This document shows positions 1 to 14,407 of a DNA stretch of 64,000 nt, one piece after another. The number at the start of each line of letters is the position of its first letter. Position 1 is the stretch's first letter. Below the pieces are notes generated by a model. It was not told the DNA's origin, made no database searches, and saw only the letters and a list, made by a program, of their open reading frames with translations. The stretch is from Leptospira noguchii serovar Panama str. CZ214 (GTDB lineage Bacteria > Spirochaetota > Leptospiria > Leptospirales > Leptospiraceae), in the NCBI RefSeq assembly GCF_000306255.2, contig NZ_AKWY02000020.1, positions 292,001 through 356,000 of the forward strand, read 5' to 3'. Position numbers and translations under genes: made by a program.

Positions 1-195
1 AGGTTTGGCATAATTTCGCGAAGACTTCTTATCTTTAAAAAATTACCTGTTAATTTTTGGTACTATTTTCATTGTCTAAGTAGTAAGTTAGAAAGGTTCG
101 TATTTGTAAAATAAAGAGTTCCCTACAAGGAAATGTTAATGGATTGACAAGAAAAACAAAAAGATCCGAAAATTTATAACAATCGGCCGTATAAC

Positions 196-588
196 GTGGA
201 AAGTAAAAAGACAGTTCTTAGGAATACAAAACAGAAAGGAGAAATTTTGAAAGTTTTGGAAATGGCAAAAGGTCCACTTTCCATCAAAGAAATTTACGAA
301 CTTTCTCGAAAGAATCTAGACAATCTAGGAATCGCAACGGTTTACAGGGCAGTCAATCATCTGATGGAAACTGGGACCATCCATGAGATTCATCTTCCAG
401 GAGAATCTTCCCGTTTCGAGGCGAGTAATCATCATCACCATCATTTTCACTGTAAACAATGCGACCGTGTATATGACATTGAAATCTGCCCGATTCCTCT
501 GGACAAAAGTCCGAAAGGTTTTACTGTGGACACCCATGAGATCATTCTCTATGGAACCTGTTCCGATTGTAATTCCAAGGCACGATGA
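196..588 (+). CDS. Fur/PerR-family metal-dependent transcriptional repressor
   Basis: Fur-superfamily regulator of 130 residues, slightly shorter than the usual 140-150. An N-terminal winged helix (about residues 10-65, including IATVYRAVNHLMETG) precedes the dimerisation/metal domain. A run of five histidines followed by FHCKQC gives the regulatory metal-binding histidines and the first CxxC; CSDC near the C terminus gives the second pair, so the structural zinc site seems complete. The start is GTG (ATAACGTGGAAAG). The stop overlaps the ATG of the next gene by 4 nt, implying translational coupling to envelope genes. Which paralogue this is (Fur, PerR-like or Zur) cannot be told from sequence alone. 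Confidence 0.9.
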   Translation: MESKKTVLRNTKQKGEILKVLEMAKGPLSIKEIYELSRKNLDNLGIATVYRAVNHLMETGTIHEIHLPGESSRFEASNHHHHHFHCKQCDRVYDIEICPIPLDKSPKGFTVDTHEIILYGTCSDCNSKAR

Positions 589-2162
589 ATTCTGAAAACC
601 GAATCAAAATTAAAATAATCTGGATTTTTTTACTCCTTTTACTTGGATTTTTATTTTTAGACAGAGTTCTATTTCCGATCGCACTTTTTGAATTTCCGAA
701 TGAACTCGAATGGGACACGTCTCCTTGGTACAACTTTCTTCATAAACGAAAAAACATTCATTTTGAAAAAGACGAAAGGGGAATTCTCATAACGGGAAGT
801 AGTGTAGCACTTTATTCCGCGTATCCAAAACAGATAACCGAAGAAATACGAAACTCTAACATAAAAGATAGAAAAAAATTCAGAACGGAATTTTATTCTC
901 ATCCGGCTCTGTCTCCTACAGATCTTTATTACTATTCGGACGATATTTTATCTAAAAAACCAGAACTGGTAGTCTACATACTCAACCCAGCAGATTTACA
1001 ATTAGATTATATTCAAAAATTAGAATCTTCTGAAGTTCGTTTTGACGAACAAACAAGAATGAAAGACTACAAAGTTCGTCATCAGAACCGTTTCATTTTC
1101 CCTGGTGAATTTCTTGCGGATCATTGGAGAAATTATACAAAGGTGGAATTTTTTGCTCAATTGACAAAAACATTCATATTGTTGAATCGCTTTAGAAGTT
1201 TCTTATACGATCCTTGGACGGAATACATAGAACATCATACAAGAACCATGCGTTCTTATCATTACTACACAGGTTCTATACCTAAAGAAGGGATTTTTCT
1301 CCGAGGATGGACTCCTCCACAATTTACAATCGAGTGCGAACTCAAAGATGGAAAATTGTCGGAAGATATTTTTACTCAGAAGCCGGGGATTCGGGTTCAA
1401 ATCGAAGAAATAAATCCAAGTGAAAAACATTTAAACAGAGAACCGATTTTTTATGATCAAACTTTTTCTAAACCCGGATGGAAACCGCTTTTTATCGATT
1501 TCAAAAAGAATTCATCCGTAGAAAATCCTAAATTAGTGACCTTAAAATTTACTGTTTCTCCTACTACAAGTTCTGATGAAGTGGACGCTAGAATTTTCGG
1601 AATTCCTGCTAACTACGGAATTCGTCTCCCTCAGAATTTTTGTAGAAAGGAAATTAAAACCAATATTTCTTACGATAGAATTCACGGTTTAGACGATGAT
1701 CGAATTGAAACCATGTCCGATGAAGATTATTTAAAAGATTATGAAAAACGTCTTTATTTCAATCCGGAAAACGAGGGTGCTCTCAATCGTTTAAAAAGAA
1801 TTCAAAGAAACAAAGAAATTTTAGGAAACTCAACTTATTTTACTTGGTCTGAAATTCAATTTTTGGAAAAGACAATCGCTAAATTTCAAGCAAATGGTCA
1901 AAAATGGATTATCGTCAATTCCCCTGAAAATCCGATTGAAAGTAAATATTATAAAAATGGAAATTGGTATCGCGGTTATCTTGAATTTTTAAATTCTTAT
2001 AAAAATGATACCTACGGTTTTTATGACCTCAAAGATTCAATTCCGGATAAAAAATCGTTTTTAGATCCGCATCACCTAACATTTAACGCTGCAAAACGTA
2101 GTTCTTCTTTATATACAAATGTCATTCTGGATTTTTTAAACGTTTCGGAGCAGAGAAAATGA
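585..2162 (+). CDS. DUF1574-type SGNH-like membrane-anchored protein
   Basis: Protein of 525 residues with one N-terminal membrane helix (about residues 8-28, IIWIFLLLLLGFLFL) and a large extracytoplasmic part. A GSSVALYSAYP block near residue 66 resembles the nucleophile-Ser block of SGNH hydrolases, and DPHHLTFNAA near the C terminus resembles the DxxH block. This fits the Leptospira-rich DUF1574 family, distantly related to DltD/AlgX-type O-acyl transfer proteins. It starts inside the Fur-family gene's stop codon and its own stop overlaps the next ATG, so three genes are coupled. A role in modifying a surface glycopolymer is inference from fold and from the next gene. Confidence 0.75.
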   Translation: MNSENRIKIKIIWIFLLLLLGFLFLDRVLFPIALFEFPNELEWDTSPWYNFLHKRKNIHFEKDERGILITGSSVALYSAYPKQITEEIRNSNIKDRKKFRTEFYSHPALSPTDLYYYSDDILSKKPELVVYILNPADLQLDYIQKLESSEVRFDEQTRMKDYKVRHQNRFIFPGEFLADHWRNYTKVEFFAQLTKTFILLNRFRSFLYDPWTEYIEHHTRTMRSYHYYTGSIPKEGIFLRGWTPPQFTIECELKDGKLSEDIFTQKPGIRVQIEEINPSEKHLNREPIFYDQTFSKPGWKPLFIDFKKNSSVENPKLVTLKFTVSPTTSSDEVDARIFGIPANYGIRLPQNFCRKEIKTNISYDRIHGLDDDRIETMSDEDYLKDYEKRLYFNPENEGALNRLKRIQRNKEILGNSTYFTWSEIQFLEKTIAKFQANGQKWIIVNSPENPIESKYYKNGNWYRGYLEFLNSYKNDTYGFYDLKDSIPDKKSFLDPHHLTFNAAKRSSSLYTNVILDFLNVSEQRK

Positions 2163-3391
2163 TTCTGTTTTTTTCAAAAATTCGCACTTTTTTTGAAAAC
2201 CCTTTTTGGATTCTTCCTTTATTTTTTACGTTATACGTTCTTTGTTCCTTGTTGATTTGGAAAAAATACGATTGGAATCCAAGTTCGCAAATTAATTTTG
2301 GAAAACAATTCGTAGTTCAAAATACGGAAGAAACTCCAAAAGGTGCGGTTATTTTTTTAGGCCGACCAGGTGATTTAGGAGCCGGTTACGACGGACAGAT
2401 CTTCTATTACTATTCTAGAATGTTAAGCGGATTCCATTTAAATTGGCCCAAAGGATTTGAAGAAAATATCCGGGCTCCTAGAATCGGTTATCCTCTTTTG
2501 GTTTCTGTTTTCGGTTGGTCCGGAACTTGGGGAACTGTATTCGGGATGTATTTCTTAAATTTATTTCTGATCTTATTTTCCTGGTTCTTAATCAGAGATC
2601 TATGCGGGGCAAAATATCGTATCTATTCTAGTTTTTATTTATTTTCCCCTTTTCTTTTAGGAAGTTATGCACTTTTAGTCAGTGACGCAGTGTTAACCGG
2701 ACTTTTAGTAATTACATTTTGGTTTTACAAAAAGGAAAAATGGATTTGGTTTTCTTTACTCGGTGGGCTTTCGATTTTAACAAAAGAACAGGCGTTTTTT
2801 TTACTCTTTCCTTTGGGCGTTCAATCTCTTTTAGAAAAAAAATGGAAGGATTCTAGTCTAATCGTTTCTACTTTGTTATTACCGTTTCTTTGGGCGGTTT
2901 TTTTAAGAATTCAATTTCCGAATTGGTCACCAATCCGATTTGCTGATTTTTTTACCCCGTTAGACGGTTTTATAGGTTACTGGAAGGAAATTAACGAACC
3001 TTCTATATTATCTTTTTTGCAAGTTCCTAATTTAAAAACGGGTCTTGTCCTTTTTGCTAAAAAATTTTCTAGACTTCCTCTTTTTCTTTTGTTCCTTGCG
3101 GGTTTGTTCGTACTTTGCAGTGGAAACTGGAAAAAAGGAATTGCGGGAAGACTTTCTTTTTTTCTGGTAATCTTTTCCGTTTTTTCCGCTGGTTATGTAT
3201 TATATTGGTCTTCCTATGAAAATGTTTCTAGAATGTTTACGGTTTCGATCGCATTTTTAATTTTTTGGAAATTAGAAGACGATACTATTACAGACCTTTA
3301 CTATTGGGTTGTTACGGCAAGTATCCTTTTGATCTTTTTGTTTAAACTTGCGTTTGTTTCTTCTATTCTTCCTTACGAAATTTGGAAATAA
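2159..3391 (+). CDS. Multi-pass membrane protein, GT-C-like surface glycopolymer protein
   Basis: 410 residues with about ten hydrophobic helices. The first loop carries GAGYDGQIFYYYSRM and then APRIGYPLLVS. This GYDGQ...RxGYPLL pattern recalls the 'cell surface glycopolymer formation' membrane family, which resembles GT-C glycosyltransferases with polyprenyl-linked donors. The ATG overlaps the stop of the SGNH-like gene, so the two are probably made together and act in one envelope pathway. No soluble catalytic domain is present. The family assignment rests on the loop motif and topology, and the substrate is unknown. Confidence 0.65.
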   Translation: MILFFSKIRTFFENPFWILPLFFTLYVLCSLLIWKKYDWNPSSQINFGKQFVVQNTEETPKGAVIFLGRPGDLGAGYDGQIFYYYSRMLSGFHLNWPKGFEENIRAPRIGYPLLVSVFGWSGTWGTVFGMYFLNLFLILFSWFLIRDLCGAKYRIYSSFYLFSPFLLGSYALLVSDAVLTGLLVITFWFYKKEKWIWFSLLGGLSILTKEQAFFLLFPLGVQSLLEKKWKDSSLIVSTLLLPFLWAVFLRIQFPNWSPIRFADFFTPLDGFIGYWKEINEPSILSFLQVPNLKTGLVLFAKKFSRLPLFLLFLAGLFVLCSGNWKKGIAGRLSFFLVIFSVFSAGYVLYWSSYENVSRMFTVSIAFLIFWKLEDDTITDLYYWVVTASILLIFLFKLAFVSSILPYEIWK

Positions 3392-3479
3392 TAGTATTTC
3401 ATCAGAAGTTTCTAAACAAATTTAATCAATAAAATAAAGTTGAAGTTCTCGTCTTTCATTTCAAGTTAACGCGAAAGTT

Positions 3480-3580
3480 CGGTTATATGTTTATTACTTC
3501 AGAGTTATATAATAAAGTACCCAATCTTTTACACTTCAATAGTGTGAAATTCAGAGAAAGAAAACCGGGGCGAATCCGGC
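3480..3580. repeat. Degenerate dispersed repeat, copy A
   Basis: The sequence from TTACTTCAGAGTTATATAA through TGTGAAATTCAGAGA to GGGGCGAAT can be aligned by eye, with small gaps, to 59160-59250. Both copies share AATAAAG, a short AT-rich tract, GTGAA-TTC and a terminal GCGAAT. They look like old copies of one intergenic repeat family. The alignment is approximate. Confidence 0.45.
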
Positions 3581-3605
3581 GTTGCCGGACCGCGCTTTCA
3601 GCTCC

Positions 3606-3655
3606 GATCAACAAATTGAGGGACAAAATCTTTTCCTGAATTCAATTTGTTGATC
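3606..3655. repeat. Perfect 14-bp inverted repeat (stem-loop)
   Basis: GATCAACAAATTGA at 3606-3619 is exactly complementary to TCAATTTGTTGATC at 3642-3655, with a 22-nt loop. There is no T-run directly after either arm, so it is not a standard intrinsic terminator. It is probably part of the degenerate repeat element that fills this spacer. Confidence 0.6.
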
Positions 3656-3990
3656 CCGCCTCAATCGCTTTCGCATTAGATGATACCGAAAACGCGTTAA
3701 CCGACACTTTATCAGGTACTAATTCTATAAAAATCAGTAGTAAAAGTTTGAGTTCCTACATTCTAAGTCTGTATCTAAAATATCGCCCTGCTCACGTTAG
3801 ATATTTCATATTAGAGCTGTTGAAAAAGATCAACAAAACCGCTTCAATCAATCGTTTTCATGAAACGGAAACTGATGGAGATTCATCTTTCAACAACTCT
3901 ATTATCGAAAATAGATTTGTGATAGTTCTCATAACTTTGCGGAAAAATTTGGTGAAGTTCACGTTAATTGAATTTTATATTTTTCTAAAA

Positions 3991-5583
3991 TCAATCTTCG
4001 TTTTCCGAAAAACGAATTTTGTAACTTTTATAAATTCTTTCGTTGATTTCCGGAAGTTTTTTTCGATTCAAAGCAATTTCAGTTCCATCATCTAAAGAGA
4101 TCAAAGCGTATTCCAATTTACCGCGTTTTATACTTTGTCTTAAATCTTGAACGGATTTTACGTTTTGACCGTCTATCTTTTCCACGATTTTAAAATTTAG
4201 ATCGTGGAAACCGTTGTTGGATTCGTCTGGAAGAACCTGAGATAGAAGAACGATCTTTCCGACGTCACCTTCCTTTTCGTGAAACTTGTAATAGTCGTAG
4301 AGATAAAGAAGTTTTCGATCTACTCTAGATCTCCAATCCTTTCCCCATTCTTCTAAAAGTGCTTCGGAAAGTTCTAAAAAAACAAAACCACCTTCTACGG
4401 CAAAATCGTTGGAAGCGGGAATATTTTTAAATGGAATTCGAACAGCAGAATAAGGAAATGGTTTTAATTTCATATTTAAACGGATCTTTTTCTTATCTCG
4501 TAATACTAGAATAGGAATTTCTTTACCTAAGGAATATCCGAACGAATCCCCTGCATGCGCCAGAAAGGAAAGAACTTGTTTCCCGTATAAAGGATGTTCT
4601 ATGTATCCTTTAGAATCTACGTTCTTACCACCGAATTCTAAAATAATATCTTCTAATTTGAGTACACCGCTTGCAGATGATCCTGGAATCAAATCTGCAA
4701 TTAGAATTCCAGAATCGGATTTTTCCATTCCATAATATTTTTTTACGGAACTGTCCGTAATTGGACGAAAACGAAATCCTTTATAACCGAAAATGTCAGA
4801 ACCGGAACTACTTAAGAATTTTTGAATGATAAAAGAAGGTATCATTCTGCCTGAATTTTTACCGGAAGTAAATTCGTATAAAATACCGGAGACTTTTCCG
4901 TTTTCGATAATCACCTCTCCAAAACCGTTCAAACCTTCACTGGAACTTACGTCTACAACCGGAAGTTCGACCTGACCCAGAGGCATCTGATCCATGTCCA
5001 TACTCAAAAGTGAAACACTTGTAGTTTGAATCGAACCCGAATTATCGAGTTGATAAACGTTTGTTTGTTTTGGAAATACTACAATGGGAGAAAATTTAAG
5101 AGGAACTAAATCTTGGAAGAAATCTTTTTTTTCTACAAGAAGAAGAGCTAAATTAGACTCCGGGTCCATACGAAACACGTTCGCCTTTATTTCGGAATAG
5201 GAAGAATATTTTTTTACTTCGATTAGAGTTGCATTCGGTAAAAGAGAGTAGGGAATCAGGATTTGGTTTTCCTCTGTAACAATACCTACACCTCTACGAA
5301 CCCTGGGATTTTTTTTCTTCCAAGGTTGATGATATTCTGGTTCTTGATATGTAACTTTGATTTGAACGATACTTTTATGATATGTTTCCTGAGTTCTATT
5401 ATTAGACGAAGCCGTATTCTCTTTGGATGATATGAGCCCCTCTTTCTTATTGAGATCAACTTTCTTTGTTTTAAAAGAATTTTTTTTAATAAGAATAAGA
5501 TTGGATTCTCTTTTGGAAGGAATTTCTCCCGAAACTCCGAAGGAAAAACAAACTAATATTATTATGGTCCAGATTCGTAACAT
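3991..5583 (-). CDS. Catalytically degenerate HtrA-like (trypsin-fold/PDZ) exported protein
   Basis: 530 residues with an N-terminal signal peptide (LRIWTIIILVCFSFGVSG). It aligns along its length with the HtrA-like protease encoded just upstream, but the triad is gone: the ILTNAHVV block reads ILIPYSLL, the Asp block reads DPESNLALL, and the GNSGGP block reads SSEGLNGFG. PDZ-like segments follow (for example SGILIADLIPGSSASGVLKLEDIILEFGG). It should be a secreted non-proteolytic paralogue, perhaps a chaperone, scaffold or regulator of its neighbour. The ATG lies 14 nt after the ancestral stop of the upstream gene with an AAGGA ribosome site, so the pair forms an operon. Confidence 0.8.
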   Translation of the reverse strand: MLRIWTIIILVCFSFGVSGEIPSKRESNLILIKKNSFKTKKVDLNKKEGLISSKENTASSNNRTQETYHKSIVQIKVTYQEPEYHQPWKKKNPRVRRGVGIVTEENQILIPYSLLPNATLIEVKKYSSYSEIKANVFRMDPESNLALLLVEKKDFFQDLVPLKFSPIVVFPKQTNVYQLDNSGSIQTTSVSLLSMDMDQMPLGQVELPVVDVSSSEGLNGFGEVIIENGKVSGILYEFTSGKNSGRMIPSFIIQKFLSSSGSDIFGYKGFRFRPITDSSVKKYYGMEKSDSGILIADLIPGSSASGVLKLEDIILEFGGKNVDSKGYIEHPLYGKQVLSFLAHAGDSFGYSLGKEIPILVLRDKKKIRLNMKLKPFPYSAVRIPFKNIPASNDFAVEGGFVFLELSEALLEEWGKDWRSRVDRKLLYLYDYYKFHEKEGDVGKIVLLSQVLPDESNNGFHDLNFKIVEKIDGQNVKSVQDLRQSIKRGKLEYALISLDDGTEIALNRKKLPEINERIYKSYKIRFSENED

Positions 5584-5597
5584 TATAATTTCCTTAA

Positions 5598-7113
<1,516 letters not shown>

Positions 7114-7150
7114 TGAAATCTCCTTAAAAATATTCGAATTTTATAATTTT

Positions 7151-7684
<534 letters not shown>

Positions 7685-7778
7685 TTAAATTTTACGTCTC
7701 GTAATTTTTAATTTACGGGTTCTATTCAAAAAATCCAAGACATTTCAAACAATTCTTTTTTGTCTTAAATACAAAAAA

Positions 7779-7802
7779 GCCCGGTAGGACCGGGCCCGTT
7801 TT
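7779..7802 (-). terminator. Intrinsic terminator downstream of htpX
   Basis: GCCCGGTAGGACCGGGC at 7779-7795 folds into a GC-rich hairpin (GCCCGGT/ACCGGGC). On the minus strand the stem is followed by TTTTTTGTATTT, so it fits termination of htpX transcripts about 170 nt after its stop. On the plus strand the following run is weaker (CCGTTTTA). Confidence 0.7.
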
Positions 7803-7972
7803 ATGTCTTTCGACTTACTTACAAAATCTTTTAGTACTTTTAATTTGGAAAACTTCTATCAAATCCAATTACGTTTGGCGAAGAATCTCAACGTAAAACA
7901 GGCATTTGACGACATCTCTACTTTTGAATACTTACTGATAGAGGTTCCCTTAAGATTTTACAACAAACGTAT

Positions 7973-8860
7973 TCAATATCCAGAGTTTTTCAGAGCCGCA
8001 ATTCTTGCTTCTAAAGGAGGATGTGTAGAGAAGATTGCCATCCACTTGTTATGTCCGGATATTTTCATTGTAGCAAGAGCTTCTTTTCCTCTTTCGTCTT
8101 CTGGAGCATCGAATGTGCGTTTTAGTTTTTCTAATGCGGCAATCATATTCTGACGTCCGGCAAGTTTTGCTCCACCTGCGTCTGCGCGATATTCCCTAGT
8201 TCTAGAAAAGTATGCTACCACAATTGATCCTAAAATACTGAATAGAATACTCAATACAATATTTGCAATCAAACGAACTGTATATTGAAGTTCGTCTTTG
8301 ACCATTGTACTTAACGCGTAGCTGATAATCCTTGAAAAGAACATTACAAAAGCGTTAACAACTCCTTGGACCAGAGTCATAGTTACCATATCTCCGTTAG
8401 CTACGTGTGCTAACTCATGGGCGAGTACTCCTTCCACTTCCGAGTTATCCATCGTTTGAAGTAGACCGCTGGATACTGCTACTAAAGAACTGGATTTAGA
8501 AGGCCCAGTTGCAAACGCGTTTACTTCTGGAGAATGATAAATTCCTACTTCGGGCATCGGAAGATTGGCCGTTCTCGCAAGCCTTTCAACTCTGGAATAC
8601 AATTCTCTTTCCGCTCCGGAAGCAGACCTTGGGTCTATGATTTGCACTCCCATCATCATCTTTGCCATAAATTTGGACAGAAGCAATGATACGAATGCGC
8701 CTCCCATTCCCCAAAGGAAACAGAATACTAGCAAAGAACCCAGATTGATTCCATTTGCATCCAAATACGGACCAATACCAAGTACACTCGTTACGATTGA
8801 AATCGTAACGACTACGAGTATGTTAGTCAGTAAAAACAATCCAATTCGTTTAAACCACAT
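7973..8860 (-). CDS. htpX: Membrane-bound zinc metalloprotease HtpX
   Basis: M48-family membrane protease for quality control of inner-membrane proteins. The 295 residues are the usual length. Two N-terminal membrane helices (about 5-27 and 38-58) come first, the zinc motif HELAH lies in GVLAHELAHVANGD (about residues 141-154), two further helices follow, and REYRADAGGAKLAG supplies the third zinc ligand Glu. The ATG at 8860 is preceded by AAGGAGAAACCTAA, a clear ribosome-binding site. It is probably monocistronic with the terminator at 7779-7802. Confidence 0.95.
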   Translation of the reverse strand: MWFKRIGLFLLTNILVVVTISIVTSVLGIGPYLDANGINLGSLLVFCFLWGMGGAFVSLLLSKFMAKMMMGVQIIDPRSASGAERELYSRVERLARTANLPMPEVGIYHSPEVNAFATGPSKSSSLVAVSSGLLQTMDNSEVEGVLAHELAHVANGDMVTMTLVQGVVNAFVMFFSRIISYALSTMVKDELQYTVRLIANIVLSILFSILGSIVVAYFSRTREYRADAGGAKLAGRQNMIAALEKLKRTFDAPEDERGKEALATMKISGHNKWMAIFSTHPPLEARIAALKNSGY

Positions 8861-9265
8861 TTAGGTTTCTCCTTATAATTCTATAAATACTATCTAAAGT
8901 CCTTTTTCTTTTAGATCTCACAATACGACTCATGGAGCCATTGTGTTTTAATTTTTCAATACAATCTAACAACCGAAATCTTTGTTTGAGTTTAGAAACA
9001 AAACTTAAACTCGGCAAATTACTTTCTATAACCAACATCAATCCAGAAAAAACTGTGGATCTTTTTAGTTTTGAAATTGTGGGAACTCTTACTTTTTTGT
9101 TCACAAACAAATTTCGCTCTTGGGTAAATTTTCTATTACAAATTACAAGATCAGAAACGTTTTGCACCATTCAATTGTATTGTTTTTAATTTGAATCGAT
9201 CCATCCACATTTAAGATCCAATTTCTATTTTAGACCTAAAAAACGTATTTTTGGTTTGAATCAAT
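8861..9265. other. Intergenic region, no supported gene
   Basis: About 405 bp between htpX and the permease gene. Overlapping frames on both strands (minus 8850-9170 and plus 8932-9189) have no recognisable protein features or good ribosome sites. It probably contains the htpX promoter, but I cannot place it with confidence. Confidence 0.5.
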
Positions 9266-10872
<1,607 letters not shown>

Positions 10873-10876
<4 letters not shown>

Positions 10877-11335
10877 TGTTTTGACTTACTCCCAAAATTC
10901 ACTTGAATCACTTTGGACGAATCGCCCTCTTCATTTTTTTTCTTTTCTGAAACTGTTTTTCCACCGGGCAAAAGTTCTTTGAGAATTTCTTGTTCTTTTG
11001 TGAAAACTCTCATATTCGTCAAAGCCGTCTGGGTTTTATCAAAATAACGTAATATACAATCCCAAGGAATAAAAACCTCTTCCCAGGTATAACCAAATTG
11101 AAGCTCGGCGTAGATCCATTCTTCTCTAGAGTCCAAGTTTTTTACTCCACCCTTAGGTCCAAATACTAGAACGATTCCTACTTCCCGTTCATCTCCCACT
11201 AATCCGCGTTTACCGATAACCAATTGAGGATGAGGCAGAGCGTGTAAATAAAAAGTTCCAAATTTTTCACAGTAAAGTTCAAATAGAGAACGTTTGAATT
11301 TTCGGAGATTTAGAATTTCTTCTTTTAGATTTTGT

Positions 11336-11343
<8 letters not shown>
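10873..11343 (-). CDS. SspB-like (ClpXP adaptor fold) protein
   Basis: 156 residues. The centre (HALPHPQLVIGKRGLVGDER, EVGIVLVFGPKGGVKNL and AELQFGYTWEEVFIPWDC) follows the beta-sheet order and hydrophobic spacing of SspB, which delivers ssrA-tagged and other substrates to ClpXP. After a charged low-complexity linker (about residues 125-143) a short C-terminal motif SSKVIQVNFG could be the ClpX-contacting tail found in SspB proteins. The gene lies between a sugar dehydratase and a permease with overlaps at both ends. The assignment is by pattern only; a plain hypothetical protein remains possible. Confidence 0.5.
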
Positions 11344-13228
<1,885 letters not shown>

Positions 13229-13287
13229 GTAGGAAATAAAATCCGCTTGTTCTTAAAAGTCCAATCTTTTTGAAATAGTTCATTCCT

Positions 13288-13324
<37 letters not shown>

Positions 13325-13376
13325 TTTTCTTGCCTCACTCCAATAGTAGAATAAATAGGTTTTATATCGGGACAAC

Positions 13377-13841
13377 TTGAAAGAAATTATCATTAACCTC
13401 CAAGGAGATCTGGACTTTAAATTAGGAGAGATCATTCTTTCTAAATTGGAAGAACTCTCTGAAGCGCCACGTAAAATTCTTTTAGACGCTTCTGGACTTG
13501 AGTCTGCTACCCTAGAAGGCACTTCTATACTCAGTCAACTTCCAGAACGTTTTCCAAATTCTAAATTCGCGATTTGTTCCGTACCAACTGGAATTGAAAT
13601 TTCTGTAAAAGGCGAAAACAAAATTTCAGTTTTTTCCGATAGGGATTCTGCAAAATTACATCTGACCGCTAATTCCAAAGAAGAGATTTCTTCGTTTATT
13701 GAAAATATACTCGTTCACTGTCCTATTTGTTTTCATCTTTTGAAAATTCGAATTTCTGGGAACTACGGTTGTCCTGTTTGCCATTCCAAGTTTTTCGTGA
13801 CAAAGGATTGGCGCACCTCCGCCTTTGAAAGATTATTATAA
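13377..13841 (+). CDS. STAS-like domain protein with C-terminal zinc ribbon
   Basis: 154 residues, with TTG as the likely start (GGGACAACTTGAAAG). Residues 1-100 have the alternating beta/alpha pattern of anti-sigma-antagonist (STAS) domains (EIIINLQGDLDFKLGEIILS and ILLDASGLESATLEGTSIL), but the phospho-acceptor Ser motif is not clear. Residues 113-138 hold CPIC...CPVC, a zinc ribbon. It is divergent from the dehydratase gene and convergent with the next minus-strand gene. A regulatory protein-protein role is inference. Confidence 0.6.
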   Translation: MKEIIINLQGDLDFKLGEIILSKLEELSEAPRKILLDASGLESATLEGTSILSQLPERFPNSKFAICSVPTGIEISVKGENKISVFSDRDSAKLHLTANSKEEISSFIENILVHCPICFHLLKIRISGNYGCPVCHSKFFVTKDWRTSAFERLL

Positions 13842-13846
13842 TATTC

Positions 13847-14368
13847 TTACATTTCTTCGAAAAATCGGATCGTTTCTAAAACCTCCACCGGAACATTTCC
13901 GGCCTGGAAGTAAGGGTTGTATCTTTTTTTGATTCCCGAAACGAGTCTTCTTTTTTTGGCTTCAAAAGAATCCATCGACTCTTTGAGAATAGGATGTTTT
14001 TGTAATTCGGTTCTTAGTTGAGGAGAAAAAGGAACGTATCGATTGAGTATATCTCTGGCTACTCGATTGAGTCTGAGTTTTCCAGAGGATTCGAACAGGA
14101 TCCAATATGAATAATCGGCAGCAAACATGTCTTTCAAATTTTTTCTATATTTCAAAAGTTGTTGATCGATTCCTTTTTTTGCATCGGGGGTAAGGGCTGG
14201 GGATTTTCGATAGTTTTCCAGATAAAGATAGTATTCGGAAGTTAGAGAAGGAGGAGAAGAATCTTTCCATTTTCTACCTCGAACCGTTCTTTCGATTTCC
14301 CATCTAAATTCTCCTAAAGTCCTTGTAATCGCCAGAGTCATATTCTCATTCAAAATTTGCGGAAACAC
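13847..14368 (-). CDS. Conserved-looking hypothetical protein, helical
   Basis: 173 residues with no domain I recognise. It is rich in Arg, Lys and aromatic residues, mainly helical and soluble. The GTG start at 14368 is favoured by an AGGAAG ribosome site 8 nt upstream; an ATG nine codons in is the alternative. It lies 40 bp downstream of the 520-residue membrane protein gene on the same strand, so the two are probably co-transcribed. Confidence 0.6.
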   Translation of the reverse strand: MFPQILNENMTLAITRTLGEFRWEIERTVRGRKWKDSSPPSLTSEYYLYLENYRKSPALTPDAKKGIDQQLLKYRKNLKDMFAADYSYWILFESSGKLRLNRVARDILNRYVPFSPQLRTELQKHPILKESMDSFEAKKRRLVSGIKKRYNPYFQAGNVPVEVLETIRFFEEM

Positions 14369-14407
14369 AAGTCTTCCTCTCGAACTAAGTCCAGAAGTAA
14401 TCTCTTG

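Larger units (their letters stand above)
3392..3990. other. Noncoding 600-bp spacer with degenerate repeat
   Basis: Intergenic DNA between convergent genes. It contains a locally GC-rich block (3565-3610), a perfect 14-bp inverted repeat and a stretch resembling 59160-59260. A TTG-started reading frame at 3748-4095 runs into the 3' end of the opposite gene and shows no protein character, so I treat the region as repeat remnant. Confidence 0.6.

Noticed and set aside
144..180. TTGACA...TATAAC as promoter of the Fur-family gene
   Set aside because: The spacing is about 25 bp, too long for a standard sigma-70 promoter; no better pair was found.
3748..4095. TTG-started frame of 115 codons on the plus strand
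   Set aside because: It overlaps the 3' end of the HtrA-like paralogue on the other strand, lies in repeat DNA, and has no ribosome site or protein pattern.
7803..8153. Plus-strand frame of 116 codons starting after the terminator
   Set aside because: Its second half is antisense to htpX, and no domain is visible.
8850..9189. Two overlapping opposite-strand frames (106 and 85 codons)
   Set aside because: Each is the shadow of the other; composition is that of AT-rich noncoding DNA, and neither has a partner or motif.
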